DNA of 64,000 nucleotides from an uncultured Kordia sp. Its GTDB lineage: Bacteria; Bacteroidota; Bacteroidia; Flavobacteriales; Flavobacteriaceae. Location: assembly GCF_947496985.1 (NCBI RefSeq), contig NZ_CANMEZ010000003.1, positions 372,001 through 436,000 of the forward strand. The letters are read 5' to 3'. Shown one piece after another: positions 34,464 to 43,428 of the stretch. The first letter of the stretch is position 1, and each line of letters begins with the position of its first letter. Both the position numbers and the translations under genes were made by a program. The notes under the pieces were generated by a model. That model was not told where the DNA came from, did not search any database, and saw nothing but the letters and a program-made list of their open reading frames with translations.

Positions 34464-35978
34464 TTATTCTTGTGGAATAATTAATTTATGATTTTGTAAA
34501 GCATCGTCATTATCTCCAACTTTTAAGTCGATATACATACGATCTGCTGTGATAGTTCGCAATTTAGTATCTGTAATAGCATCAATTGGTACAATTTTCA
34601 TTGGATTAATATTTAACGGTCTTCCAGCATTTGCAATACTATTTAATGCTGCAGCTAGTAAAGGTTCTGTTTCATCACCTAGTACGCCTAAATTTGTTAA
34701 ATCTTCTGCAATATTAATATCTGGAGTTAATCCGTCTGTATAGTTTGAGAAACCTGCGCTATTTTCCAATCTAGAAATTAGTGGTTGCATTGCCCATTTG
34801 TGATTTGGGTTTAATTGTGAATCACTAAATGTCCAAGAAGGAGAATCATATAAGGAAACAGAAGCTTCATTTTTTCCTCTTGAAGTTGTTCCTACTTGAA
34901 CTACATCAATATAAGGTTCTAAAGAATTAATAACCAATTCACTTGCAGAAGCTGTACTTCCTGTAGTAATAACATATACTTTGGTTAAGCCCAAACTATT
35001 AATAGCTGCTCCAGTACTTAACGCATTTACAAAATATCTGTTTTCTTGTGCATCTGTTAATTGTGGTTGAATTTTATTATTGTAACGAAACTTTGTGAAT
35101 AACTGTCCATCAAATTGTCCTGTAGCCATACTTCCTAAAGCAATAGCTGAACTTACGAATCCACCTGGATTATAACGAAAATCTAACACTAATTCTGTAA
35201 CACCTTCTGCTTGAAAAGTAGCAAAAGCACCATTTAGTTGTGTATCAAAAGTAGAAATAAATTGATTGTACATTAAATACCCAACTTTTTTAGGTCCAAC
35301 ATCAATAGTAGAAGCAATATGTACAGGGTTTTCAGTAATGTTTGTTTTTGTTAAATCGATATTTCTTCCGTTTGGTGTTATAGAACGTACACCATTTGTA
35401 ACCGTTAAATCAGCTAAGTTATACGTAGTATTTGTAGGATCGAGTAAATTTAAATTATTATCTGTTTCTGAGTTGAAGAATAAACTTTGTCCATTTACAC
35501 CATAAATAATATCTCCTCTACGAATATCTTTTCCGTCAGCATCAGAGTTTGGTACAATATAGCGTACATATCCAATAACTTCTGAACTTCCGCTATTTAA
35601 AAAGATATAACGTGCGTCTACTCCGTTAGAATCTGAATTTCCCTGTTGGGAAGCTTGTAATTCATCATAATCGCTTACAATAACACTAAAACGATCATCA
35701 GGATGGCGTAAGTGTTCAAATAAATCAGCAGGATTTGGATAACTGCTTAAAAAAGAAATGTAATCACCACTATTATCTAACTTGCTATCTGCTAAATCTG
35801 TTACTTCGGCTTGCCAAAAATACCAAAGGTTTAGTCCTTTCCATACAAAGTCTTGGACTTCTAAATCGGCAGGTACACTAAACAGGTTGTCATCTTGATC
35901 TGTACAGCTTACTGTAATAACAGAAGCCGCAACAAATAAGAAGAGCAATTTCTTTATATTCATAATTTTCTTCATCAT
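34464..35978 (-). CDS. S41 family C-terminal processing peptidase lipoprotein
   Basis: 504 aa. Lipobox near VITVSC. A PDZ-like segment (GYVRYIVPNSDADGKDIRRG, GDIIYGVNGQ) precedes the S41 catalytic core: ELVLDFRYNPGGFVSSAIAL, TTGSTASASELVINSL (nucleophile Ser) and GTTSRGKNEAS (general-base Lys). It cleaves proteins in the periplasm or at the outer membrane. Start chosen at the first Met; M6 is also possible. Divergent from the ECF sigma operon. Confidence 0.9.
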   Translation of the reverse strand: MMKKIMNIKKLLFLFVAASVITVSCTDQDDNLFSVPADLEVQDFVWKGLNLWYFWQAEVTDLADSKLDNSGDYISFLSSYPNPADLFEHLRHPDDRFSVIVSDYDELQASQQGNSDSNGVDARYIFLNSGSSEVIGYVRYIVPNSDADGKDIRRGDIIYGVNGQSLFFNSETDNNLNLLDPTNTTYNLADLTVTNGVRSITPNGRNIDLTKTNITENPVHIASTIDVGPKKVGYLMYNQFISTFDTQLNGAFATFQAEGVTELVLDFRYNPGGFVSSAIALGSMATGQFDGQLFTKFRYNNKIQPQLTDAQENRYFVNALSTGAAINSLGLTKVYVITTGSTASASELVINSLEPYIDVVQVGTTSRGKNEASVSLYDSPSWTFSDSQLNPNHKWAMQPLISRLENSAGFSNYTDGLTPDINIAEDLTNLGVLGDETEPLLAAALNSIANAGRPLNINPMKIVPIDAITDTKLRTITADRMYIDLKVGDNDDALQNHKLIIPQE

Positions 35979-36050
35979 AGTAATATCTTAACTTGTGGGT
36001 TTACTAATAAACACTAAAAATAGCTACATTATTGCAAAATAAAAATTATT

Positions 36051-36076
36051 TGTAACAAATTTGTAACTGGCTCGTC
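36051..36076 (+). promoter_or_regulatory. Candidate ECF-sigma promoter upstream of the sigma gene
   Basis: TGTAAC (36051-36056), 16 bp, then CGTC (36073-36076): the classical shape and spacing of ECF promoters. It lies 40 bp before the sigma factor ATG, so the factor probably drives its own operon. A second TGTAAC is at 36062. Confidence 0.5.
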
Positions 36077-36115
36077 TTCCTTATAAGCAATCAAAAAACA
36101 AAAACAACCATCACA

Positions 36116-36625
36116 ATGAAACAGGCAGATTTTTTACATATGATATTGCCGTTCAAAGATAAACTCTACAGATTGGCAAAGCGCTTGCTAGTTTCAAATG
36201 AAGAAGCAGAAGACGCAACCCAAGAAGTATTGTTGAAATTATGGTCAAAAAAAACAAAGATTGCAGAGTTTAACAATGTAGAAGCTTTTGCAATGACGAT
36301 GACTAAAAATTATTGTTTGGACAAATTAAAATCGAAACAAGCAAGTAATTTAAAATTAGTTCATAGTAACTATAAAGACGAACACACGTCTTTACAAAAA
36401 CAAGTAGAAGTAAGAGATAGTGTTAATTTTGTGCATCAGATTTTAGAAGAACTACCACCGCAACAAAAAATTATTATTCAGCTTAGAGATGTAGAGCAAT
36501 ATGATTTTGAAGAAATAGCAAAGGTGGTAAATATGAATCCGACAGCAATTAGAGTAGCATTATCTAGAGCAAGAAAGTACGTTAGACAAGAACTTATAAA
36601 AAAACACAACTATGGAGTTAGCTAA
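36116..36625 (+). CDS. ECF RNA polymerase sigma factor
   Basis: 169 aa with sigma region 2 (LAKRLLVSNEEAEDATQEVL, LLKLWSKKTK) and region 4 (LEELPPQQKIIIQLRDVEQY, FEEIAKVVNMNPTAIRVALS). There is no FecR-type partner; the next gene, overlapping by 14 nt, encodes a small membrane protein that is likely its anti-sigma. The group sigma, membrane protein, two DUF4252 proteins is a recurrent arrangement in Flavobacteria. Confidence 0.92.
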   Translation: MKQADFLHMILPFKDKLYRLAKRLLVSNEEAEDATQEVLLKLWSKKTKIAEFNNVEAFAMTMTKNYCLDKLKSKQASNLKLVHSNYKDEHTSLQKQVEVRDSVNFVHQILEELPPQQKIIIQLRDVEQYDFEEIAKVVNMNPTAIRVALSRARKYVRQELIKKHNYGVS

Positions 36626-37043
36626 CATAGAAAAATTATTAGAGAAGTATTTTGAAGCAACAACAACGGTTCAAGAAGAACAAGAGTTACAGTTGTATTT
36701 TTCGCAAGACAATGTGGCGCCGCATTTGCAAGAATATCAACCAATGTTTCAGCACTTTGCTAATTTACTAGAAGAACAATATACACGAAACGTTCCATTA
36801 CAACCTAGAAAAAACTATTTAAAATGGATTTCTGTTGCCGCTGTATTTATCTTCATGAGTACCATTGGAATTACCTATTATGTAGACGCTCAGGAAAGAG
36901 CAAAAGCAGAAATAGCGTATGCACAATTTAAAGAAAGTATGACCTTAGTTTCCGAGAGTTTCAATACGGGAGCTAGTCACATCAATCATTTAAATCAATT
37001 TACAGAAACAACTAACAAATTTATTATAACAGAAAATAATTAA
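36612..37043 (+). CDS. Putative anti-sigma factor, single-pass membrane protein
   Basis: 143 aa. A cytoplasmic N-terminus (LEKYFEATTTVQEEQELQLY, an anti-sigma zinc-less helical type) is followed by one membrane helix (WISVAAVFIFMSTIGITYYV, about 76-95) and a short periplasmic tail. The 14-nt overlap with the sigma gene supports the anti-sigma role; no ZAS cysteine motif is present. Confidence 0.7.
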   Translation: MELANIEKLLEKYFEATTTVQEEQELQLYFSQDNVAPHLQEYQPMFQHFANLLEEQYTRNVPLQPRKNYLKWISVAAVFIFMSTIGITYYVDAQERAKAEIAYAQFKESMTLVSESFNTGASHINHLNQFTETTNKFIITENN

Positions 37044-37046
37044 AAC

Positions 37047-37589
37047 ATGAGAAAGATAGTAATTTTAGTAATCTTAATGGCGTTGCCATTAGTTACATTC
37101 GGACAAGGAATTTTTGAAAAATACGCAGATAGTGAAGACGTAGCATACGTATCTATAAAGCCAAGAATGTTTAAAATGCTTGCAACAATGGGATTAGATT
37201 CAGACGATCCTGATGCAAAAGAATTTTTAAAAATGGTGAATAGTATCACAAGTTTTAAAACAATTGCAACAAGTAATCCAAAGATATCATCAGACATTCA
37301 AAAGTGGGTTGGAAAACGCTCTAACGAATTAGAAGAATTAATGGTTGTAAGAGAAGGAAATACACGTATGAAGTTCTACGTAAAATCAGGGAGAAATGAT
37401 TCACAAGTAAAAGAATTATTAATGTTTATTACGGGAATCGAAGACAAAGTAAAAGTTAGCGAAACAGAAATTAATACAGTTGTTGTATCTTTAACAGGAG
37501 ATATTGATTTAAATCAGATTTCTAAACTTACAAGTCAAATGGACATTCCAGGTGGAGAACACTTAAAAAATGCGAAAAAGAAAAACTAA
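37047..37589 (+). CDS. DUF4252 domain protein (first)
   Basis: 180 aa, signal peptide ending at TFGQG. The DUF4252 pattern is visible: FEKYADSEDVAYVSIKPRMF, KFYVKSGRNDSQVKELLMFI and VVVSLTGDIDLNQISKLTSQ. Probably an envelope protein, function unknown. It follows the anti-sigma gene by 3 bp in the ECF operon and is a paralogue of the next gene. Confidence 0.85.
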   Translation: MRKIVILVILMALPLVTFGQGIFEKYADSEDVAYVSIKPRMFKMLATMGLDSDDPDAKEFLKMVNSITSFKTIATSNPKISSDIQKWVGKRSNELEELMVVREGNTRMKFYVKSGRNDSQVKELLMFITGIEDKVKVSETEINTVVVSLTGDIDLNQISKLTSQMDIPGGEHLKNAKKKN

Positions 37590-37605
37590 ATAACGTTCTA
37601 ATTTT

Positions 37606-37644
37606 AAGCGCATCAATGGCATTTGTCTATTGATGCGCTTTTTT
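37606..37644 (+). terminator. Terminator or attenuator between DUF4252 genes
   Basis: Stem AAGCGCATCAAT / ATTGATGCGCTT with an 11-nt loop and a T-run. It separates the second DUF4252 gene from the operon, so that gene may be read at lower level or from its own promoter. Confidence 0.8.
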
Positions 37645-37659
37645 GCTTTTTTTATATTA

Positions 37660-37700
37660 TCATCAATCATCAATCATCAATCAAATCAATCAAATCAATC
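37660..37700 (+). repeat. Simple repeat in 5' leader
   Basis: Short tandem motifs of type ATCATCA then ATCAA, directly before the second DUF4252 start. Such tracts can change length by slippage and so alter leader spacing. Confidence 0.7.
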
Positions 37701-37705
37701 AAAAA

Positions 37706-38251
37706 ATGAAAACTTTACAATCAATTATTTCAGTATTTGTATTGCTTATATGTTTTAGTAGTTGTTCTAATAAGAATAGCTTACAGAACTATATTTTAGC
37801 AAACGCTGAAAACAGCGGATTTTCTTCAAGTAGCATTCCTAAAAGCGTTTTAAAACCAATTGCTTCACAAATGAATGAAGCACAAACAGAAGCTTATGAA
37901 GCTATAGAACGTGTAAATGTATTGGCGTTTAGAGTATCAGAAACAACAAAAGATGCCTATACTGAAGAAAACAAAAAAATTAAATCCATCTTAAAACAAG
38001 AGCAGTACCAAGAACTTATTAGCATGGGATCACGCGGTATTGTAAAATATACAGGCGATGAAAATTCTATTGATGAAATTGTCATCTTTTATACTGATAA
38101 AAATATTGGTTTTGCTGTAGCACGTATCATTGGAGATGATATGACTATGAATAAGTTTATGGAATTATACCAATTAGTAGCCCAGCAAGATTTTAGTGAA
38201 GATGGCATGGATTTAGGTGTGTTTTCAAACTTCATAAATATGGCACAATAA
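37706..38251 (+). CDS. DUF4252 domain lipoprotein (second)
   Basis: 181 aa from the ATG at 37706, which gives a lipoprotein signal (LICFSSC). An upstream in-frame start at 37643 would encode the ATC-repeat tract and is rejected. The DUF4252 domain is visible in ERVNVLAFRVSETTKDAYTE and DEIVIFYTDKNIGFAVARII. Paralogue of the preceding gene; the role in the envelope is unknown. Confidence 0.82.
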   Translation: MKTLQSIISVFVLLICFSSCSNKNSLQNYILANAENSGFSSSSIPKSVLKPIASQMNEAQTEAYEAIERVNVLAFRVSETTKDAYTEENKKIKSILKQEQYQELISMGSRGIVKYTGDENSIDEIVIFYTDKNIGFAVARIIGDDMTMNKFMELYQLVAQQDFSEDGMDLGVFSNFINMAQ

Positions 38252-38294
38252 AAAATTGGATAAATGTAGAGTAGTATACATTTATCCAATTTTA
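38251..38294. terminator. Bidirectional terminator
   Basis: Long stem AAAATTGGATAAATGTA / TACATTTATCCAATTTT between convergent genes. Confidence 0.9.
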
Positions 38295-38314
38295 TATTCT
38301 TATTATTCTATTTT

Positions 38315-38857
38315 TTATCTCGAAAACAAGTAAATACTAATAATTGCTATGACAAAGAGGATTACGAAAAAAGTAATTTCACGTATCTCTCTTTTCTTGA
38401 TAGCCATACGGTTTTGAAGCTCAATTTCCGTTAACTCTTCATTTGCTTTTTTATTATAGATGTTCAAGAAAGAAGTTTCTAACTTTCGAATTCCATTCAT
38501 AAAATCCTCAGAGTCTATACCATCTTTTGCAACAAACGTACATGTGAAACTTTCATATAAGCCAAAGTTTGAAAATTCATTTTGATTCTCGTTTATTCCA
38601 GCAAGCTTGTTTACATCAATAGCAGGTAATTTTAATGAACTCACCATGATGTTATCTAATGACAAGTCTTTTAAAATTTCTTTTAGATTATTATTCATAC
38701 TTCCAAAATGAACTCCAGTTTCGTAGTTTTCTTGGATATATGATTTGATGGCTTTATTAAAAATAGCCTTCTTAATCTGTAATCGTCCTTTATTTTCTTC
38801 GGTAGTCAAGCTTTCGTATTTTTTTTGATTCTTCAGTTTAATACTTAAACTATTCAT
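38315..38857 (-). CDS. Tail-anchored hypothetical membrane protein
   Basis: 180 aa, not recognised. Soluble charged N-terminal part with a helical middle, ending in a single membrane helix (ITFFVILFVIAIISIYLFSR, last 20 residues) after a basic stretch (RMAIKKREIRE). This is the layout of a C-terminally anchored protein. It lies between the DUF4252 operon and purB, with no evident partner. Confidence 0.65.
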   Translation of the reverse strand: MNSLSIKLKNQKKYESLTTEENKGRLQIKKAIFNKAIKSYIQENYETGVHFGSMNNNLKEILKDLSLDNIMVSSLKLPAIDVNKLAGINENQNEFSNFGLYESFTCTFVAKDGIDSEDFMNGIRKLETSFLNIYNKKANEELTEIELQNRMAIKKREIREITFFVILFVIAIISIYLFSR

Positions 38858-38919
38858 TATTTACACATTTTAACAACTCAACAAAATTAGCAAAAAAAAA
38901 TTGGGAAACTAGCTTTTAT

Positions 38920-40263
38920 TTAAATTCCAGTATAATTACTTGGATTTATGAATTTTAACTCAGATTTGATGTTGTGGGAAATTTCCAGTGTATCAATAAA
39001 AGCAGCTATAGATTTTTGCGTTATTTTCTCATTAGTTCTTGTTAATCCCTTTAAAGCTTCGTATGGATTTGGGTAGCTTTCTCTTCGTAATATTGTTTGA
39101 ATTGCTTCTGCTACAACAGCCCAGTTATTTTCTAAATCTTGTTCAAATTTTTCAGCATTCAATAATAACTTGTTCAATCCTTTTAAAGTGGATTGAAATC
39201 CTATAATAGTATGCCCAAATGGAACTCCTACATTTCGTAATACAGTAGAATCTGTTAAATCACGTTGCAAACGCGAAATGGGAAGTTTTGCCGCTAAATG
39301 TGTAAATATAGCATTGGCAATTCCTAGATTTCCTTCACTGTTTTCAAAATCAATAGGATTTACTTTATGTGGCATTGCAGATGAACCTACTTCGCCAGCT
39401 TTAATTTTTTGTTTAAAATAATCCATAGAAATATATGTCCAAAAATCTCTATCCAAATCAATTAAAATCGTATTGATACGTTTTAATCCATCAAAAATTC
39501 CGGCAACATGATCGTAATGTTCTATTTGTGTTGTTGGGAATGAATGGTGTAACCCTAAAATTCGCTCTACGAAGTCATTTCCGAACGCTTTCCAATCAAT
39601 TGATGGGTATGCAACTTTATGTGCATTAAAGTTTCCTGTAGCACCTCCAAACTTCGCAGCATGTGGAATTCCTGAAATTGATTCAACCTGAGCTTCAATA
39701 CGTGTAATAAATACTTCAATTTCTTTCCCTAAACGTGTTGGAGAAGCAGGTTGTCCGTGCGTTCTAGCTAACATAGGAATTTCTGACCATTCATTTGACA
39801 GTTCTTTCAATTTTTCCAAAACAGTTATCAATTCTGGAAGATATACATCTTGCAATGCTTCTTTTATAGAAAGTGGAATAGCAGTATTGTTAATGTCTTG
39901 AGACGTTAATCCGAAGTGGATAAACTCTTTGTATTGTGAAATTTCTAATTTGTCAAATTTCTCTTTAATAAAATATTCAACTGCTTTTACATCATGATTG
40001 GTTACTTTTTCAATGTCTTTGATTGCTTGTGCATCTTCAGCAGAAAAGTTTTCATAAATACTGCGTAAATCATCAAATAATGAAGCGTCAAAATTTTCTA
40101 GTTGAGGTAATGGTACATTGCACAAAGCAATAAAGTATTCAATTTCTACCAATACACGGTATTTAATCAAAGATTCTTCACTGAAATAGTTGGCTAAAGC
40201 GATAGTTTTGTTACGATATCTTCCATCAATAGGAGAAATTGCGTTAAGCGGAGTAAGCGTCAT
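38920..40263 (-). CDS. purB: Adenylosuccinate lyase
   Basis: 447 aa. The fumarase/lyase superfamily signature GSSAMPHKVNPIDFENSEGN is intact, along with THGQPASPTRLGKEI (catalytic His) and LTSQDINNTAIPLSI. It splits SAICAR and adenylosuccinate in purine synthesis. A TATATTTG -7 box lies on the minus strand at 40291-40298. The 5' leader is an AAC/ACA tract. Confidence 0.96.
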   Translation of the reverse strand: MTLTPLNAISPIDGRYRNKTIALANYFSEESLIKYRVLVEIEYFIALCNVPLPQLENFDASLFDDLRSIYENFSAEDAQAIKDIEKVTNHDVKAVEYFIKEKFDKLEISQYKEFIHFGLTSQDINNTAIPLSIKEALQDVYLPELITVLEKLKELSNEWSEIPMLARTHGQPASPTRLGKEIEVFITRIEAQVESISGIPHAAKFGGATGNFNAHKVAYPSIDWKAFGNDFVERILGLHHSFPTTQIEHYDHVAGIFDGLKRINTILIDLDRDFWTYISMDYFKQKIKAGEVGSSAMPHKVNPIDFENSEGNLGIANAIFTHLAAKLPISRLQRDLTDSTVLRNVGVPFGHTIIGFQSTLKGLNKLLLNAEKFEQDLENNWAVVAEAIQTILRRESYPNPYEALKGLTRTNEKITQKSIAAFIDTLEISHNIKSELKFINPSNYTGI

Positions 40264-40342
40264 TGTTGTTGTGTTGTTGTTTTAAGCTGACAAATATACT
40301 TGTTCCGTTTTATGAAATAAAATTTATTGCGTTACATTTTAA

Positions 40343-40915
40343 TTACTTAGCACTTTTTTTAATGCGTTTAATTAAATCGCGTGCTCTTGCTTTAAAAGCA
40401 GCACTTTGCGAAACATAATCACGTTCTAAAATAATGATGAGTTCTTCATGAATCCAATCGAATTCTTTTCCTAATAAAAATAAGGAACGCATGGAATACG
40501 CTTTTACCGCTACTTTTTGATCGCTTATCATCCAATCGAAACAAGTTTCTGTAATTTTTTCACGATGAACTAACGTTAACTTATCTTTTGTCTTATTTAT
40601 TGATTTATGATAATAAGCTTCAATTAAATACTCAGCTACTTTTGCGATTGGTCGTACAGCAGGATCTAAATGTACAGTTTGCATTTTTTCTGTGTAATTG
40701 TCCAAATGTGGAAGAATAGCGTCTAGGTTTTCACGCGCTACAAATTCAAATAGCCAAGCGGCTCTTGCCGAAATTTTATCATCAACTCTAAACACGACAT
40801 CCAGTAAAGTTGGAAGCAATGTTAAGTTGTTTAAAACGATATTTGCATAGTAGTTTCGCTTTTCGCGAGAATGATTTACGTAATTTAGCTCCGAATAGAG
40901 TTGTTCAAATGTCAT
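40343..40915 (-). CDS. HEAT-like hypothetical protein
   Basis: 190 aa from the ATG at 40915; a longer start at 40951 would leave no room for the divergent gene's promoter. All-helical, with ISARAAWLFEFVARENLDAI and VAVKAYSMRSLFLLGKEFDW resembling HEAT/adaptin repeats, ending in a basic helix (RARDLIKRIKKSAK). A homologue beside purB is common in Flavobacteriaceae as far as I recall; function unknown. Confidence 0.75.
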   Translation of the reverse strand: MTFEQLYSELNYVNHSREKRNYYANIVLNNLTLLPTLLDVVFRVDDKISARAAWLFEFVARENLDAILPHLDNYTEKMQTVHLDPAVRPIAKVAEYLIEAYYHKSINKTKDKLTLVHREKITETCFDWMISDQKVAVKAYSMRSLFLLGKEFDWIHEELIIILERDYVSQSAAFKARARDLIKRIKKSAK

Positions 40916-40952
40916 ACTTTTTATACTTTTAAAACCAAATAAGAATAACAAG

Positions 40953-41429
40953 ATGAAGATACTTAAAAAGATAGCAGTTTTAGCATTATTTATATTGATA
41001 ATTTTACAATTTTTTGGACCTGAAAAAAATATCGGCGATGTTTCTGATTTAGAGCCTTTTATAACAGAAACAAATCCGTCAGCTTCGGTGCAAACAATAT
41101 TAAAAACAGCTTGCTATGATTGCCATTCAAGTAATACACGTTATCCTTGGTATAGCAACATAGAGCCTGTTTCTTATTGGATGAACGATCATGTAAAGCA
41201 TGGAAAAGATGAATTAAATTTTTCAGAATGGAGTACATATTCAGTAAAAAGAAAAGATCATAAGTTAGAAGAAGTTATTGAAGAAGTAGAAGAAGGACAT
41301 ATGCCAATTTCTTCATATACTTGGACACATGGCGATGCCGTATTAACAGAAGCTCAAATTAAAGAACTTGCGGATTGGGTTACAGAAGCAAGAGCTGTGT
41401 TGGCAATAGGAAAGGAACAAGCTAATTAA
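40953..41429 (+). CDS. Haem-binding domain protein (c-type CxxCH)
   Basis: 158 aa. An N-terminal membrane anchor (KIAVLALFILIILQFFG) precedes the covalent haem motif CYDCHSS (about residues 54-60), followed by TRYPWYSNIEPVSYWMNDHV with further conserved His and Met, as in the Haem_bd family. It is probably a periplasm-facing haem protein with an unknown redox partner. Confidence 0.85.
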   Translation: MKILKKIAVLALFILIILQFFGPEKNIGDVSDLEPFITETNPSASVQTILKTACYDCHSSNTRYPWYSNIEPVSYWMNDHVKHGKDELNFSEWSTYSVKRKDHKLEEVIEEVEEGHMPISSYTWTHGDAVLTEAQIKELADWVTEARAVLAIGKEQAN

Positions 41430-41460
41430 TGTATCAGTTTAAAAATGAATTGTTTGTAAA

Positions 41461-42150
41461 TTAGTGAATTAATAAATCCACAACTTTTGGAACGCCTACA
41501 GAACCATTTTCGGAAATTACGGTTAGGTTTTTATAAAAGCTATTCGGAACAGCAGGATTTGGATCAATGAAATAAATTGGTGTGTTTTTAGGAACATAAT
41601 CGATCAAGCTAGCTGCAGGGTATACTTGCATGGAAGTACCAATAATGATTAATATATCTGCTAATAAGCATTCAGTTATAGCAGTTTCAATCATAGGAAC
41701 AGCTTCACCAAACCAAACGATATGTGGGCGCAATTGTGCTTCATTTTCACAGAAATCACCTAATACAATATCTTTTGTGCAATCATATATTTTATAAGGA
41801 GCTATTGTGCTTCTCGATTTTACAAGTTCACCATGTAAATGAATAATATTGCTACTTCCAGCACGTTCGTGTAAATTATCAACATTTTGTGTAATGATGG
41901 TAACATCGTATTTTTTTTCTAACGCAACCAATGCTTTGTGTCCTTCATTTGGATGCACTTCTTTTAATTGTTGTCTGCGTTGATTGTAAAAATCTAACAC
42001 TAATGCAGGATTTTTTTCAAAACCTTCAGGAGAAGCAACTTCCATAATATCATGTCCTTCCCATAATCCGTCAGCATCACGAAATGTCTTGATACCACTT
42101 TCTGCGCTTATTCCAGCACCTGTGAGTACAACTATTTTTTTTCTTTCCAT
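41461..42150 (-). CDS. Sir2-family NAD-dependent protein deacylase
   Basis: 229 aa. NAD-binding motif TGAGISAESGIKTFRDADG (residues 10-28), TQNVDNLHERAG and catalytic His in HLHGEL. The zinc module normally has four cysteines; only YDC and GDFC are visible here, so zinc binding may be lost or partial. It removes acyl groups from lysines using NAD. It overlaps the preceding TPR gene by 19 nt. Confidence 0.9.
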   Translation of the reverse strand: MERKKIVVLTGAGISAESGIKTFRDADGLWEGHDIMEVASPEGFEKNPALVLDFYNQRRQQLKEVHPNEGHKALVALEKKYDVTIITQNVDNLHERAGSSNIIHLHGELVKSRSTIAPYKIYDCTKDIVLGDFCENEAQLRPHIVWFGEAVPMIETAITECLLADILIIIGTSMQVYPAASLIDYVPKNTPIYFIDPNPAVPNSFYKNLTVISENGSVGVPKVVDLLIH

Positions 42151-43328
42151 TCTTTATAAAGTTGAGCAGTTGTTATATTTTTAAGTTCGTTTTCGGTATT
42201 ATCAATAAAGTTAATTAAGTCTTGTTTGGAGTAAAAATCATTTGCAATAAATTCTTCAAGCATGGAAATGCAAGCTTCAACCATTTTTGCTTCATCATAC
42301 ATATACAATAAATTCAAACGGGCAGCTTCAAAATCGGGATATTCTGCCATTGTCGCTTTATAAGCTTTTTCAGCTCCTTCATAATCATTAAATTCCCAAG
42401 ATAGATTTCCACGCATGTACTCAATAAATGTATCACTCGTTGCAATTTCTAATGCGTCTAAAGCTGTCATGGTAGCATTATAATCTTTTAACATAACATA
42501 ATAATCTACCGCCATTAATTGCGTAGATGGATCATTGGGGAATTTTTTTAGTAATTCATCAATTGCTTCCATATAATAAACTTCGTTAATCGCGGAAGCC
42601 ACTTGAATTTTCATTATGTAAATTATTTTTTGCTCTTTAATATCTCCTTTTAATGTCGACAACAAATCAAAAGCTTCTTTGTATTTTTCTTTTGCGATTA
42701 ATTTTTGATAACTGTAAAAGAAAGCAATATTTTCTAACCGATCTTCTTTGGCGTCAATACCATCTATGTAGGTTTTTGGCAAGTTGATTAAGTATAATTG
42801 TTTGATGGTGTCACTTAAATATTCGCCAGTTGTATAGATGTAAATATCTTCAATTTTGAACTTTTCGTTTGCATAATTCAATTGATAATCATGATAATTT
42901 AGTCCATCATTATCCGAATATGTTCTGAATAACAAATGATATTTTTTTTCGAGATCATCGTAATAATAATTCACCACATCATAGGAAGAATCATTTTGAA
43001 TACTCTGTGTTATTTTTACAGGAAATAGATCAAATTTCTTTAGAAAACCATCCTGAAATGCTTTGTTAAAGGTTTGAATATCTTTGTTTTCTAGAGATTT
43101 TTTATCATTCAAAATTACTTTATTTGCAAAAGATTCAGCATTAAAATTATCTAAAAAGAATTTCGTTTCAAGCTTGTATAAAGATGCTTGAAGTAAGTCT
43201 GCAAATTTAAGTACTTTCGCATCATTGATCGTATCATTTGCAGCAAAATTAACGGTAAATTCTTCAGGGTTTTGTGCAAAAGATGTATCCATACAAAGTA
43301 TGAGTACCAATAATGCAATGTATTTCAT
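42132..43328 (-). CDS. Tetratricopeptide-repeat protein
   Basis: 398 aa from the ATG at 43328, which gives a signal peptide (MKYIALLVLILCMDTSFAQ); the longer start at 43379 adds a poor 17-residue extension. The C-terminal half has TPR-like helices (TFIEYMRGNLSWEFNDYEGA, EKAYKATMAEYPDFEAARLN). The N-terminal half is not recognised. Likely periplasmic; coupled to the sirtuin gene by overlap. Confidence 0.78.
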   Translation of the reverse strand: MKYIALLVLILCMDTSFAQNPEEFTVNFAANDTINDAKVLKFADLLQASLYKLETKFFLDNFNAESFANKVILNDKKSLENKDIQTFNKAFQDGFLKKFDLFPVKITQSIQNDSSYDVVNYYYDDLEKKYHLLFRTYSDNDGLNYHDYQLNYANEKFKIEDIYIYTTGEYLSDTIKQLYLINLPKTYIDGIDAKEDRLENIAFFYSYQKLIAKEKYKEAFDLLSTLKGDIKEQKIIYIMKIQVASAINEVYYMEAIDELLKKFPNDPSTQLMAVDYYVMLKDYNATMTALDALEIATSDTFIEYMRGNLSWEFNDYEGAEKAYKATMAEYPDFEAARLNLLYMYDEAKMVEACISMLEEFIANDFYSKQDLINFIDNTENELKNITTAQLYKEWKEKK

Positions 43329-43392
43329 TCGGCAATAATTTTTTAAGGTTAAATTAAGGAAATTACTCAGATATCTCAAATGTTTTCAACTA

Positions 43393-43424
43393 TTTTGCTC
43401 CAATATCTTTTTATGATAGTTTTG
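43393..43424 (+). promoter_or_regulatory. Promoter of trmH, probably leaderless
   Basis: -33 TTTTG (43393-43397), 19 bp, then -7 TAGTTTTG (43417-43424). The ATG follows after only 4 bp, so transcription should begin at or next to the start codon. Confidence 0.65.
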
Positions 43425-43428
43425 CAAC

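Noticed and set aside
37660-37700. ATC-type short repeats as a CRISPR-like array
   Set aside because: Units are 5-7 bp with no spacers; a simple sequence repeat.
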